Positions 8,417 through 18,589 of a stretch of 57,328 bases of DNA are shown here, piece after piece. The notes below the pieces were generated by a model. The model was not told where the DNA came from, searched no databases, and saw only the letters and a program-made list of their open reading frames with translations. The position numbers were made by a program, and so were the translations under genes. The DNA is from CAYPZL01 sp964415045. Its GTDB lineage: Bacteria; Planctomycetota; Phycisphaerae; Sedimentisphaerales; Anaerobacaceae. Position 1 is the first letter of the stretch. The number at the start of each line of letters is the position of its first letter. The stretch is taken from contig CAYPZL010000009.1 in NCBI GenBank assembly GCA_964415045.1, positions 1-57,328 on the forward strand. Reading direction: 5' to 3'.

Positions 8417-9504
8417 TACTGCGCCGACGCTTCGTCTGAGTCCGCCTCCGGTTTCGGGAGCTTCCTGACGAGAATTTCGCTGATCTGGATCTCGGTTTCG
8501 GACGAGGCGTTGCTCTCAAGGTACAAGCCGATTCTCCCCCGCTCGGGGCCCTCGGCGCAGACGGCGCCGATCTCGGCGCCGTTGAGCCAGACCTGGGTCC
8601 GGGGCCCCTCGACCTTGATCGAAAGCGTGTTCCAGCTCTCGCGGTCGGTGAGGTCACGCTGGAGGCTGGCCAGCGCGAGCCCTTTACCGACCAGGGAGAT
8701 GCTCCCGGTGAAGGCGCGCGGCTTTTCGCTGTCGAATATCTCCACGCGCGGGCCGGGCGCATCGGCGTTGTGGCGAATCCAGACCCCGGCGCGCACGGGC
8801 CAGTCGGCGCGGAACGTCACGGCCAGCAGGTAGTTGTCGAACCGCCCGGTCGTCAACAGGCTCACCGGTTTGGCCCCCGGCGCGAGCTTGCCGATGAGGC
8901 GGCCGCGCCGGACGCTCCAGTCCCTGGCGTCGGCGGCGTTCCAGCCGGTTAGATCGGTGCCGTTGAGCAGGGCGACCCACTCGCTTTCCTGCTCTTCGTC
9001 GCCGCGCAGCGGCTCGTCGAGGTTGTGCGTGCCGTGGCAGTCGGTGCAGACGGGGTTTTTCATGATGGCCCGGCCGTTCGGCCGCGTCCGGCCCAGCCAC
9101 TCGTCGTGGAATTCCTGCACCTTGGCCGGGTCCTTGTGGTCCTGCAAGCCGTATTCGGTCCGGCCCTCGCCCGGCGCGTGACACGACGGATCGGAGCACA
9201 TTTTCCTCACTTCGGATCGTCCGAAGAGCAGGTCGGGCTCGGTCATCAACATCTCGTCGTGCATGTGCTCGATGGACGGCCCGTGACATTGGTCGCACGT
9301 AATGTCCATCTCCAGGTGGGCCACCGTGATGTCCTCGGTTTTCAACGTGGCGTGACAGACGTAGCACTTGCTGTTGCCGCCGGCATCCTCGGCGGGGGCC
9401 TTTCCGGTTTCCTCTGCTACCGAAACGGTCAGCGCCGCGGCCAGACAGACCACGACGGCCACGGCGACAACGAATGTCATTCTCCCGCGAATATACGCGC
9501 GCAC
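8416..9504 (-). CDS. Exported tetraheme cytochrome c fused to a DUF1080 (3-keto-glycoside hydrolase-like) domain
   Basis: A 362-residue fusion. After a hydrophobic export segment (FVVAVAVVVCLAAALTVSVA, residues 11-30) come three CXXCH haem motifs at about 47-51, 70-74 and 153-157, and one CX4CH motif (CSDPSCH) at 103-109. Extra histidines in HLEMD and HMHDEM could be distal ligands. From about residue 176 (WVALLNGTDLTGWN) to the end is a DUF1080/LamG-like beta-sandwich, the family that includes 3-keto-disaccharide hydrolases. The GTG at 9504 is preferred since AGGAG lies seven bases before it; ATG at 9480 is the alternative. A sulfatase remnant follows and a Tat aldo/keto reductase lies upstream. 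The combination suggests sugar oxidation chemistry coupled to electron transfer outside the cytoplasm; that role is inference. Confidence 0.83.
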   Translation of the reverse strand: MRAYIRGRMTFVVAVAVVVCLAAALTVSVAEETGKAPAEDAGGNSKCYVCHATLKTEDITVAHLEMDITCDQCHGPSIEHMHDEMLMTEPDLLFGRSEVRKMCSDPSCHAPGEGRTEYGLQDHKDPAKVQEFHDEWLGRTRPNGRAIMKNPVCTDCHGTHNLDEPLRGDEEQESEWVALLNGTDLTGWNAADARDWSVRRGRLIGKLAPGAKPVSLLTTGRFDNYLLAVTFRADWPVRAGVWIRHNADAPGPRVEIFDSEKPRAFTGSISLVGKGLALASLQRDLTDRESWNTLSIKVEGPRTQVWLNGAEIGAVCAEGPERGRIGLYLESNASSETEIQISEILVRKLPKPEADSDEASAQ

Positions 9505-9604
9505 AACTATTCTCCTACTGTATGGAAACGACCGACGGCGGCGCGGCTCCGGAAAGACCGGGTCGCGCCGCACCGTCAGCGAGGTCTCACGTTTTTCGAG
9601 CGAA

Positions 9605-10756
9605 CTACACGATCTCCCAGTCACGCAGCCAGGCGTACTCCTCGGGCAGGTTGGCCCAGCGCTCGTCGGTGATTTGCATGAGCCAGTCTTTCTCCGCCGG
9701 CGAGAGTCCGAGCACGCGCGTATACGAGGCGCGGGCGGCGTTCTCCGCCTCGTACGGGGTCGAGAGGCCGGGCACCGTGGCCGTGATCGATCCGTTCGTC
9801 AGAATGCACTGCAGTGTCAGCCGCGCCAGGTCGTTCTCCTTCTTGCTGCCGACGCCCATGACGGGGAACTTGTCCTTGCCGTAGCTCTCGAACAGGCTGC
9901 CGCCGAAGAACGGCTTGATCGTGACAATACCGACGTTCTTCTCCACCACCGTCTTGAAGATGCTTTGCGTCTGGTCGGAGCCGTGGCCCGGGTTGACCTC
10001 CGTGACATTGGCGGGCGTCGGTGCCTGACCTTTGGCCCGCGTCTTGGCGCTGCAGGGGAAGATGACCATCTCGAACTGCGGGAACGTATTGATGATGTGT
10101 TCCAGCCACGGGCGCGAGTGCGACGACATGCCCAAGTGGCGCACCTTGCCCCGGTCGCGGAGTTTGTGGAACGTCTCGATCAGGACCTTGACCTCGTCGT
10201 CGGTGTTGCTGCCGTCCATCTTGGCCTGGGGGCGCCAGATGTCGAGGTAGTCGGTCTTGAGCAGGCGCAGACACTCGTCGACGTTGTGGGTCTGGTCCTT
10301 GACGTTGCAGCGGTCCGAGCCGCGGGGCCCGAGATTGTGGATGTCGGCCCCTACGTACATCTTTTCCCGGCGGCCTTTCAGAGCGGCCCCGTAGCAAAGA
10401 CACTCGGCGGCGGTGGTGATGTCGAGGTAGTTGATGCCGCTGTCGATGCACGCACTGACCACGTCGGTGCGGTTCTTCTCCACGTCGGGCGGGACCCGGT
10501 CGTTGGCGAAGTGGTCCCAGTAGCGCCCGGCGTTGCGATTCTTCCAGTGCCCGCCCAGACTGACCTCCGAGACCATCAGGTTGGTCTTGCCGAGTCGGCG
10601 GTAGTGCATCTTGGGATTGTAGTTGAGTATTTGGGACGTGTCGCGGGTGCTCTCGTTGGCCCGGGTATTTTTCGCCAGGCCGGCGGTCGCGACCCCGGCG
10701 GCGGCCAGCGAACTCGTGCGAATGAACGTACGGCGGGAAATCGGCTCTTTTTTCAT
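9605..10756 (-). CDS. Tat-exported aldo/keto reductase family protein
   Basis: A 383-residue protein that opens with a twin-arginine signal (SRRTFIRTSS, then an Ala-rich core) and an aldo/keto reductase barrel from MHYRRLGKTNLMVSEVSLGG. The usual catalytic tetrad is poorly preserved. The D-x4-Y-G stretch is replaced by LDITTAAECLCYG, the lysine position reads YVGADIH instead of (I/V)xTK, and the histidine position reads LDIWRP instead of LxxLH. It may therefore bind a sugar or cofactor without classic reductase chemistry, as several planctomycete Tat AKRs appear to. A terminal Fe-S domain is absent. Expression probably starts from the TTGACA/GACAAT pair at 10853-10881. Confidence 0.82.
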   Translation of the reverse strand: MKKEPISRRTFIRTSSLAAAGVATAGLAKNTRANESTRDTSQILNYNPKMHYRRLGKTNLMVSEVSLGGHWKNRNAGRYWDHFANDRVPPDVEKNRTDVVSACIDSGINYLDITTAAECLCYGAALKGRREKMYVGADIHNLGPRGSDRCNVKDQTHNVDECLRLLKTDYLDIWRPQAKMDGSNTDDEVKVLIETFHKLRDRGKVRHLGMSSHSRPWLEHIINTFPQFEMVIFPCSAKTRAKGQAPTPANVTEVNPGHGSDQTQSIFKTVVEKNVGIVTIKPFFGGSLFESYGKDKFPVMGVGSKKENDLARLTLQCILTNGSITATVPGLSTPYEAENAARASYTRVLGLSPAEKDWLMQITDERWANLPEEYAWLRDWEIV

Positions 10757-10852
10757 TTTCGAGGACCCTCACTGAACAGAAGAAGATTGTCTTGCTCGGC
10801 GGCAAGTTCAGGCATGCTCCAGGTTGTCCGAGGCGTGCACATACCGCTCTGT

Positions 10853-10881
10853 ATTGTCCCGGCGTCGGCCCGGCCTGTCAA
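10853..10881 (-). promoter_or_regulatory. Candidate sigma-70-type promoter with overlapping dyad
   Basis: Read on the minus strand, TTGACA (10881-10876), a 17-nt spacer and GACAAT (10858-10853) precede the aldo/keto reductase gene by about 90 nt. The -35 overlaps one arm of a perfect 9-bp dyad, GCCCGGCCT at 10868-10876 with AGGCCGGGC at 10889-10897, which could be an operator or a hairpin. Confidence 0.42.
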
Positions 10882-10962
10882 CACAAAAAGGCCGGGCGCG
10901 TTCGTATGCAATGTGTAAACGCCTTTGGGCATATGGCTTGCGTCCGCCCCGGCCTCCAGAGG

Positions 10963-11019
10963 GTGGCAGCGTCAAGTCCGAAGGGCTTGGCGATGGCGCG
11001 CCGGGATGTTCTCATCGGC
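10963..11019 (+). repeat. REP-like element, copy B (single hairpin unit)
   Basis: Contains one unit, GTGGCAGCGTC-AAGTCC-GAA-GGGCTT-GGCGATGG (10963-10996). It is followed directly by CCGGGATGTTCTCAT, which matches the outer flank of copy C (CCGGGATATTCTCAC). The inner core and second hairpin are missing, so this is a compact or deleted member. The rest of the 10757-11084 spacer shows nothing else beyond the promoter above. Confidence 0.65.
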
Positions 11020-11084
11020 CTATCGGACGAGACCGCCACTGCTGCGGCTTCGGACCAGACCGGGACGGATCGCACGGTTGGCGG

Positions 11085-11399
11085 TCAGTGCTGTGTATCG
11101 TCGAGATGCTCCATGAGCTGGAGTTTGTGGTCGTGATCGGCGGGCCTCGTGCGCTCGTAGAGATCGTGGCGATGCCGCCACAGGATCTTGGCCGCTTTGT
11201 CCAGCTTGCAGTGCGTTACGTGCTTGCGCGGATCGGACCAGTGCGACTCGCAACAGTCGCAGATGCCCCGGTGCCGGTCGTACCACCAGAGCTGAAAGCC
11301 CCCGAAGGCGCGAAACTCGGCCCCCTTGATCCCGAGAACGTGCTCGGCGTACAGCAGCTCTTTGATGTGCGTCTTATCCCTGACCTCGATCTTCTTCAT
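11085..11399 (-). CDS. Hypothetical protein, Cys/His-rich, 104 residues
   Basis: I do not recognise this protein. It is highly charged, with a conserved-looking middle segment GGFQLWWYDRH followed by GICDCCESHW and HVTHCK. Three closely spaced cysteines, two histidines and a later cysteine could form a small metal site. The ATG at 11399 (MKKIEVRDK) has GGTGAG about five bases upstream; an in-frame GTG at 11408 is possible. No signal peptide or membrane segment is present, so it is probably cytoplasmic. Codon use looks like that of neighbouring genes. It is flanked by the REP-like copy B and the DUF5060 hydrolase, both without operon spacing. Confidence 0.6.
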   Translation of the reverse strand: MKKIEVRDKTHIKELLYAEHVLGIKGAEFRAFGGFQLWWYDRHRGICDCCESHWSDPRKHVTHCKLDKAAKILWRHRHDLYERTRPADHDHKLQLMEHLDDTQH

Positions 11400-11605
11400 C
11401 GCTCTCACCCCCGCAGGCGGCCGGGCCGCCCGCCTTAAAAGAGAGCCAAAAACACAGGAAGCAAAATCGTGGTGTCGTATCAGTCAAATGCACCCCCCAT
11501 TATACACAACCAGCCCGCAAACGCCAGTCTATTCTGCCTATCGTCGCTTTCGATTCCGTCGCTCTGAAAGGCGCGTGGATTCAAAGTCAACGAGCCGGGA
11601 TCTCG

Positions 11606-13738
11606 TCAGAGTCGTTCGATTTTGCAGGCGATGTCGTGATGGAAGGCGGGGAGGGGGATGTCGAGGCCTTCGCGGCCCGCGGTGCGCTCCTGGGTTTCTG
11701 TCGCTTCGCCTGCGTGGGTATCCCACCAGTGGATGCGGTAGCGACCGGGATGCAGGCCGGGAATGTGGATCGTGGCGCCGGCGACGGGGGCCGGCTCGCG
11801 GTTCTCGACGACGAGGTTCCACCAGGTGGCTTGGCTGCTGGAGAGCCAGAGGTACGCGCGGTCGTTTCCCTGGTAGCCCAACGTGCGGACTCGCTCGTCG
11901 GAGGCCGTGACATGAGCGGATTCGAGGCCGACGAAGGATACGCCTTCCAGGAACGCCGCCAGCGGGCGGTAGTGGCCGTAGGCGTCCTGCCGATCCAACT
12001 GGTCCCACCACCAGAACATGGCGGTTCCCGAACTGCCGGGGAAGGCCGAGGCCCACAGACAGTTGTGGAAATGCACGCCTTCGCGGTCCTGCTTCATGTA
12101 GTCGCTGAGTCCCCATTTGTCGTCGGCCAGGCCGAACTCCCCGATCAGGGCCGGCTTGCCCGGCGCGTGCTCGCGCAGGAACCGCGTCTGCTCGATGATG
12201 GACATCACTTCGTCCTTGAAGTCGTCCCGGCTCGGGCGCATGTAGTGATGTTCCTGGGCGACGTCCAACTGCGGATGCCGGCAGTCTCGCGCCGAAGGGT
12301 GCCACGTGCTGGTCGTTCGCAGGTGCTGGTAGATGTCGATCTCTTCGAGGTATGCGCCGAGGTCGGCATAGAAGGGATTCGTCGGTTTGCCCGGGTCCAT
12401 TTCGTTGAAGTACTCCCAGGCCGCGACGCTGGTGGAGTAGCCCCAGCGGGCCACGGCGTAGCGCATCAGCTTCCTGGCGTCGTCGGTGGCCTGCCGGTAC
12501 TCGGCGCTTTCGGTGTCCGAGAGCGAGCTCATGTAGAGGTCGCGCGTGATGAGGCAGAGCATCAGGTAGATGCCGTTTTGCTCGGCCGCGGCGACGATCT
12601 GATCGAGCATGAAACAGTCGAGCGGGTTGTAACAGCCGCGCGGCGGACGGTTGACGTCCGCTTCCCAGAGCAGCTCGACGCCGCCGGTAGCCTCCTTCAG
12701 TGACAGCGCGTCGAGCCAGGCGGCGCCGGCGCCGACGAGGCTGAAGGCGACGCGTCCCAGCCGGTAGTCGCCGGGCCCCGTGACAAATTCCTTTCGGAAC
12801 GTTCGCCATCGGTCCTCCCCGGCCGGTAGCTCCCACCGCTCGGCGCCGACCTGCAAGCGCAGCGCCTGGCAACCATCCGTCTTGAATCGTCCCGTGATGG
12901 CGTAGCGCCTCTGCGGTCGCAGGCCGACCGGGTGAGAGGGCGAGGCTGTTATGGAGGCCCCGTCCTCTCCGACGAGCTTGACGCACTTGCTGGCGCCGGC
13001 CTCGCTATCGCGGCCCGGCAGGGCCACCACGGGTGACTGCCGCGTCCACGAGCGCGTCCAGGCGCTCTTGCGGGCCTCGATGGCGAGGGCCCAATCCTTG
13101 CAGCAGGTCCAGATGCGCACGAAGTTGGCCCCGTTTTCCGCCAGCCGAGCGAAGATCGCCTCGGCCCGGGGCACGTTGACGTACTGGCCTTCCCCGACGA
13201 AGGCGAGGTTTTGCCCGATCACGAAGAACGGCTCGCCCTCGGTGAATTGCAGGAATCTCGGGTCCTTCTCGTGCGTCCGCAGAAAACCCGTGCGGGACGA
13301 ATCGGCGCACTCGAACTGCACGGGCGCGGAAAAGACCTGTCCATTCGCATCCTTCAACGATGCGCGGGCGGTGTAGGTCCCGACCTCCATCGGCGCAAAG
13401 CGTGCCTGCCAGGAGCCGGTCCCGGTCGGATAGTACCAGGCGGTTGTCTTGCCCCGCTGCTCGAAATCGCGGCGCTGGTAGTCCTGGGCATAGAACACCG
13501 GCAGGCGTAAGGATTGCCCGCTCGGACTGGTGAGCAGCACGTCGATCTGCACCACGCAGGGATCGAAGGGATTGTCGTAATCGCGATCCACGCCGACAAG
13601 CAGTTCCAGCTTCTCGTATTTGCCGGTCGCCTGGGCGGCCGTGCGCAGCGTGAGCTCTCCCCGCACGCTACAGTGGATACAGAGCAGGACGAGCAGGGCC
13701 GGGACCATCGTTTGGACAACAGCTCCTCGGTGAGACAT
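11606..13738 (-). CDS. Secreted DUF5060-containing glycoside hydrolase (clan GH-A-like)
   Basis: A 710-residue secreted enzyme. The first 27 residues form a signal peptide (VPALLVLLCIHCSVRG). Residues about 28-115 match the DUF5060 beta-sandwich (NPFDPCVVQIDVLLTSP ... GTYTARA). A TIM barrel follows from FFVIGQNLAFVGEG, interrupted by a lectin-like insert of roughly 110 residues (near 210-320). The acid/base glutamate is probably in AWEYFNEMD and the nucleophile in ALIGEFGLADDKWG, as in GH5-type enzymes. The tail has a C-terminal beta-sandwich. ATG at 13738 sits behind AAGGAAG. It is divergent from the sugar operon at 14178, so the two may respond to the same substrate. The exact CAZy family is uncertain. 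Confidence 0.82.
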   Translation of the reverse strand: MSHRGAVVQTMVPALLVLLCIHCSVRGELTLRTAAQATGKYEKLELLVGVDRDYDNPFDPCVVQIDVLLTSPSGQSLRLPVFYAQDYQRRDFEQRGKTTAWYYPTGTGSWQARFAPMEVGTYTARASLKDANGQVFSAPVQFECADSSRTGFLRTHEKDPRFLQFTEGEPFFVIGQNLAFVGEGQYVNVPRAEAIFARLAENGANFVRIWTCCKDWALAIEARKSAWTRSWTRQSPVVALPGRDSEAGASKCVKLVGEDGASITASPSHPVGLRPQRRYAITGRFKTDGCQALRLQVGAERWELPAGEDRWRTFRKEFVTGPGDYRLGRVAFSLVGAGAAWLDALSLKEATGGVELLWEADVNRPPRGCYNPLDCFMLDQIVAAAEQNGIYLMLCLITRDLYMSSLSDTESAEYRQATDDARKLMRYAVARWGYSTSVAAWEYFNEMDPGKPTNPFYADLGAYLEEIDIYQHLRTTSTWHPSARDCRHPQLDVAQEHHYMRPSRDDFKDEVMSIIEQTRFLREHAPGKPALIGEFGLADDKWGLSDYMKQDREGVHFHNCLWASAFPGSSGTAMFWWWDQLDRQDAYGHYRPLAAFLEGVSFVGLESAHVTASDERVRTLGYQGNDRAYLWLSSSQATWWNLVVENREPAPVAGATIHIPGLHPGRYRIHWWDTHAGEATETQERTAGREGLDIPLPAFHHDIACKIERL

Positions 13739-13910
13739 CGGCACTTCCTTCCGTATGTCGGGCTACATCAGATATTTGTGCAAAGAACCGTTCTTGTCAC
13801 CAGATTATAACGCCGGACCATCGTCCTGGAAACTCAGGTTCGCCTGTCGGGCCGGGTGTGTGTGAAAACATTCTGGCGATTGCAGATTGCGGCGTAGAAA
13901 GCCGACTCTG

Positions 13911-13983
13911 TCACCCCTGCGAAGGCAGGGGTCCAGGAAACAACCGAAGCATTCCGGATTCCCGCCTGCGCGGGAATGACAAG
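13911..13983. repeat. Two-hairpin dispersed repeat (CCCCTGC and ATTCCCGC type)
   Basis: Hairpin 1 is CCCCTGC (13914-13920), loop GAAG, GCAGGGG (13925-13931). Hairpin 2 is ATTCCCGC (13958-13965), loop CTGC, GCGGGAAT (13970-13977). This is the widespread bacterial intergenic repeat whose chance translation contains the phrase CHSRAGGNP or FPRRRESR. It occupies the divergent spacer 13739-14177. Confidence 0.8.
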
Positions 13984-14073
13984 GAATGTTGTCATTGAGG
14001 ACGGCCGGTGCACCGGAGCCGTAACGCCCTAATATCTGCACAGACACCAAGCCGGGTGGTGGGCAAATTGCAC

Positions 14074-14107
14074 TTGCGTATCGAGGCCGTCCGTTTCATA
14101 CTGAAAC
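14074..14107 (+). promoter_or_regulatory. Weak promoter with overlapping GTTTCA-N3-TGAAAC operator-like dyad
   Basis: TTGCGT (14074-14079), 17 nt, CATACT (14097-14102) form a weak promoter ahead of the sugar operon. A perfect inverted repeat GTTTCATACTGAAAC covers the -10 at 14093-14107. A repressor bound there would block transcription, so substrate-induced control is plausible. No regulator gene is adjacent. Confidence 0.35.
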
Positions 14108-14177
14108 CCGGCGCATGAGCAGTCGTACGAGCACGATACAGAACCGGCAACCGTTTCTCGTTAAGGAGCTATACATC

Positions 14178-15128
14178 ATGATCGATCCCACTTCCTCTCG
14201 ACGCAGGTTCCTGCAAGATATGATGCTGACGTTACCTTTGGCGGCGGCGGTGCCCGCGGGCGCGGCAAGGACCGCACTGGCGGCCGGCGGCAAGCTGCAC
14301 GTTTCATGCAACCAGTATCCGTGGGCCGTCTTCTATGGGCGGGAGGGCAGGGATTTCGGCGCTTCCCTCGATACGGCCCTGGCCGAGGTCGCGGCCAGCG
14401 GAATCGACGGCTTCGAGCCCGGTGTAGGCGGTTTGCAGCAGGTCCAGAAGATCGCGCCGCTGTTGAAGAAGCACGGGCTGGAGATGCGCTCCCTGTACGT
14501 CAACAGCACGCTGCACGAGGCCGGCCAGGTGGACAGGAGTATCGAGCAGGTTCTTGCAGCCGCGGCCAAGGCCAAGGCCGTGGGGACGCGCATCATCGTG
14601 ACCAACCCCAGTCCGATCCGGTGGGGCGGCCCGGAGAACAAGGATGACGAGCAGCTCAAGACCCAGGCGGCGGCCCTGAACACGCTCGGCGCCGAGCTGC
14701 GGCGCATGGGCCTGACGCTGGCCTATCACAACCACGACATCGAGCTGCGGCAGGCCGCCCGGGAATTCCATCACATGATGGTCGGCACGGGCCCCAAAAA
14801 CGTGACGCTGTGTCTCGACGCCCACTGGGTCTATCGCGGCGCCGGCAATTCGCAGGTGGCCCTCTTCGATATTCTCAAGCTGTACGGTCGGCGCATCACG
14901 GAGCTGCACCTGCGCCAATCGCGAGACGGTGTCTGGACGGAGGTCTTCGGACCGGGCGATATCGATTACCCGGCCCTCGTCGAGTATCTGCTGAAAATCG
15001 GCGTCAAGCCGCTGCTGGTTCTCGAGCAGGCGGTCGAGGCCGGTTCGCCCAACACGCTGAAGGCGGCCGAGGCGTTCAAGCAGAGCACGCGGTACACGCG
15101 GCGCGTATTCGCCGGTTTCGCGAGCTGA
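14178..15128 (+). CDS. Tat-exported sugar phosphate isomerase/epimerase (TIM barrel)
   Basis: A 316-residue member of the xylose isomerase-like TIM-barrel superfamily. The N-terminus has a twin-arginine signal (SSRRRFLQDMMLTLPLAAAVPA). The barrel begins at LHVSCNQYPW. Putative metal ligands include the glutamate in DGFEPGVGG, LAYHNHDIEL, LCLDAHWVYRG, ITELHLRQSRDG and LLVLEQAV at the end of the barrel. ATG at 14178 has AAGGAG 9 nt upstream. It is the first gene of a five-gene + strand cluster (14178-19810) and the only member with an export signal, so it may act on sugars in the periplasm while the rest act in the cytoplasm. Confidence 0.85.
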   Translation: MIDPTSSRRRFLQDMMLTLPLAAAVPAGAARTALAAGGKLHVSCNQYPWAVFYGREGRDFGASLDTALAEVAASGIDGFEPGVGGLQQVQKIAPLLKKHGLEMRSLYVNSTLHEAGQVDRSIEQVLAAAAKAKAVGTRIIVTNPSPIRWGGPENKDDEQLKTQAAALNTLGAELRRMGLTLAYHNHDIELRQAAREFHHMMVGTGPKNVTLCLDAHWVYRGAGNSQVALFDILKLYGRRITELHLRQSRDGVWTEVFGPGDIDYPALVEYLLKIGVKPLLVLEQAVEAGSPNTLKAAEAFKQSTRYTRRVFAGFAS

Positions 15129-15151
15129 CTGCCGCCGGGGGCAAAAAATCG

Positions 15152-15180
15152 TTGACAGGCCCCGGCCGGGGCAGTAGAAC
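15152..15180 (+). promoter_or_regulatory. Candidate internal promoter with palindromic spacer
   Basis: A consensus TTGACA at 15152-15157 is followed at 17 nt by TAGAAC (15175-15180). The spacer contains a perfect 14-bp palindrome GCCCCGGCCGGGGC (15159-15172). It lies in the 182-nt gap before the next gene and could drive genes 2-5 of the cluster separately. A similar GTTGACAGGCC start occurs in the promoter at 10853-10881. Confidence 0.45.
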
Positions 15181-15310
15181 CGGCTGAGATTTGCGGCGGC
15201 AGGCGTGACATGGCGCATAACTCGCATCCGCTGCGGACTCGTCTGCATGTGTTCCGCGGAACCGAAAACGCTATGACCATCATTATTACAAACCTTTGTC
15301 GGGGGCGCCT

Positions 15311-16162
15311 ATGAAGACGGGAATCAATCTTTTGTTGTGGACTCCCTCTGTTACCGAAGAGCAGTTCGATGTCCTGGAAAAGCTCAAAGCAATCGGCTAC
15401 GACGGGGTCGAGGTTCCGCTGTTCGGCGGAGAAGTGGATCACTATCGCAAAGTAGCCGCAGCGCTGCGGGACAACGGGCTGGCGTGCACGACGTGCACCG
15501 TGATGCCCGACGAGGAGCACAACCCCATCAGTGCCGATCCCAAGCATCGCCAGGGCGCGGTGGATTACCTCAAGTGGGTGATCGACTGCAACGCGGCGCT
15601 GGGTTCGGAGGTTCTGTGCGGGCCGTTCTATCAGCCGCTCGGGACGTTCAGCGGGGAGCCGCCGACCGAGGAGGAGAAGGACCGGGCCGTGGAAGTGCAT
15701 CGAGAGGTGGCCGACTACGCGCAACAGGCCAACGTCCAGCTTGCAGTGGAGTGCCTGAACCGCTTCGAGTGCTACTTCCTCAATACGCTGGACGACGGCG
15801 CGGCATACGCCCGGAAGGTCAACCATCCCAACTTCGGCGTCATGTACGACAGCTTCCACGCCAACATCGAGGAGAAGGACCCGGTCGGCTGCATCACGAA
15901 GAACATCGACATGATCCGTCACGTCCACGTCTCCTCGAACGACCGGGGCACGCCGGGCAAGGGGCACATTCCCTTCGACCGGATCTTCCAGGCCTTGCGG
16001 GCGGGGGGCTACGATCAGTGGCTGACGATCGAGGCGTTCGGCCGGAGCCTGCCGGAGCTGGCGGCCACGACCTGCGTCTGGCGCGACCTGTCGGCCAGTC
16101 CCGAGGAGTGCTACGGCGAGGGGCTGAAGATGATCAACGCGACGTGGGACGCTGCGGCGTGA
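15311..16162 (+). CDS. Sugar isomerase/epimerase, D-tagatose 3-epimerase-like
   Basis: A 283-residue cytoplasmic TIM-barrel protein without a signal peptide. Key segments are INLLLWTP at the N-terminus, LAVECLNRFECYFLNT (first metal glutamate), VMYDSFHANIEE (aspartate and histidine), HVHVSSNDRGTPGKGHIPF (histidine and the G-x-G-H loop) and WLTIEAFG (last glutamate). This E/D/H/E order matches ketose 3-epimerases and hydroxypyruvate isomerase relatives. ATG at 15311 is preferred over an upstream TTG; a GGGGG tract serves as a modest ribosome site. It probably interconverts ketoses or keto-acids in the pathway encoded by this cluster. Confidence 0.87.
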   Translation: MKTGINLLLWTPSVTEEQFDVLEKLKAIGYDGVEVPLFGGEVDHYRKVAAALRDNGLACTTCTVMPDEEHNPISADPKHRQGAVDYLKWVIDCNAALGSEVLCGPFYQPLGTFSGEPPTEEEKDRAVEVHREVADYAQQANVQLAVECLNRFECYFLNTLDDGAAYARKVNHPNFGVMYDSFHANIEEKDPVGCITKNIDMIRHVHVSSNDRGTPGKGHIPFDRIFQALRAGGYDQWLTIEAFGRSLPELAATTCVWRDLSASPEECYGEGLKMINATWDAAA

Positions 16163-16177
16163 CATTGGAACCTGTAG

Positions 16178-16195
16178 GGTGGGGCTTGCCCCACC
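16178..16195. repeat. GGTGGGGC/GCCCCACC hairpin repeat
   Basis: A perfect 8-bp stem with a TT loop sits inside the operon, in the 65-nt gap between the epimerase and the next gene. The words GTAGGGTGGGGCTTGCCCCACC belong to a hairpin repeat scattered in many bacterial genomes. It may influence mRNA decay between genes. Confidence 0.6.
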
Positions 16196-16227
16196 GTAGC
16201 TGCTACCGAACCGGAAAGGAGCTAAAC

Positions 16228-17265
<1,038 letters not shown>

Positions 17266-17335
17266 GGGTAAGTTCGGAATAGTCGCTTCACGCATGTTTC
17301 TTTCTGCCTACGACCTTGAATAAGGAGTTACTGCA

Positions 17336-18475
<1,140 letters not shown>

Positions 18476-18589
18476 GCCGCCCCGGCTGCGACCGGACGGC
18501 GGCAGACAACGGACGTATTCGAATTGGTAATGGTGATTTGACGGCTTCGGTGGTCGGGGATTATCGTATCAATGAAGGGGTAGTAGATC

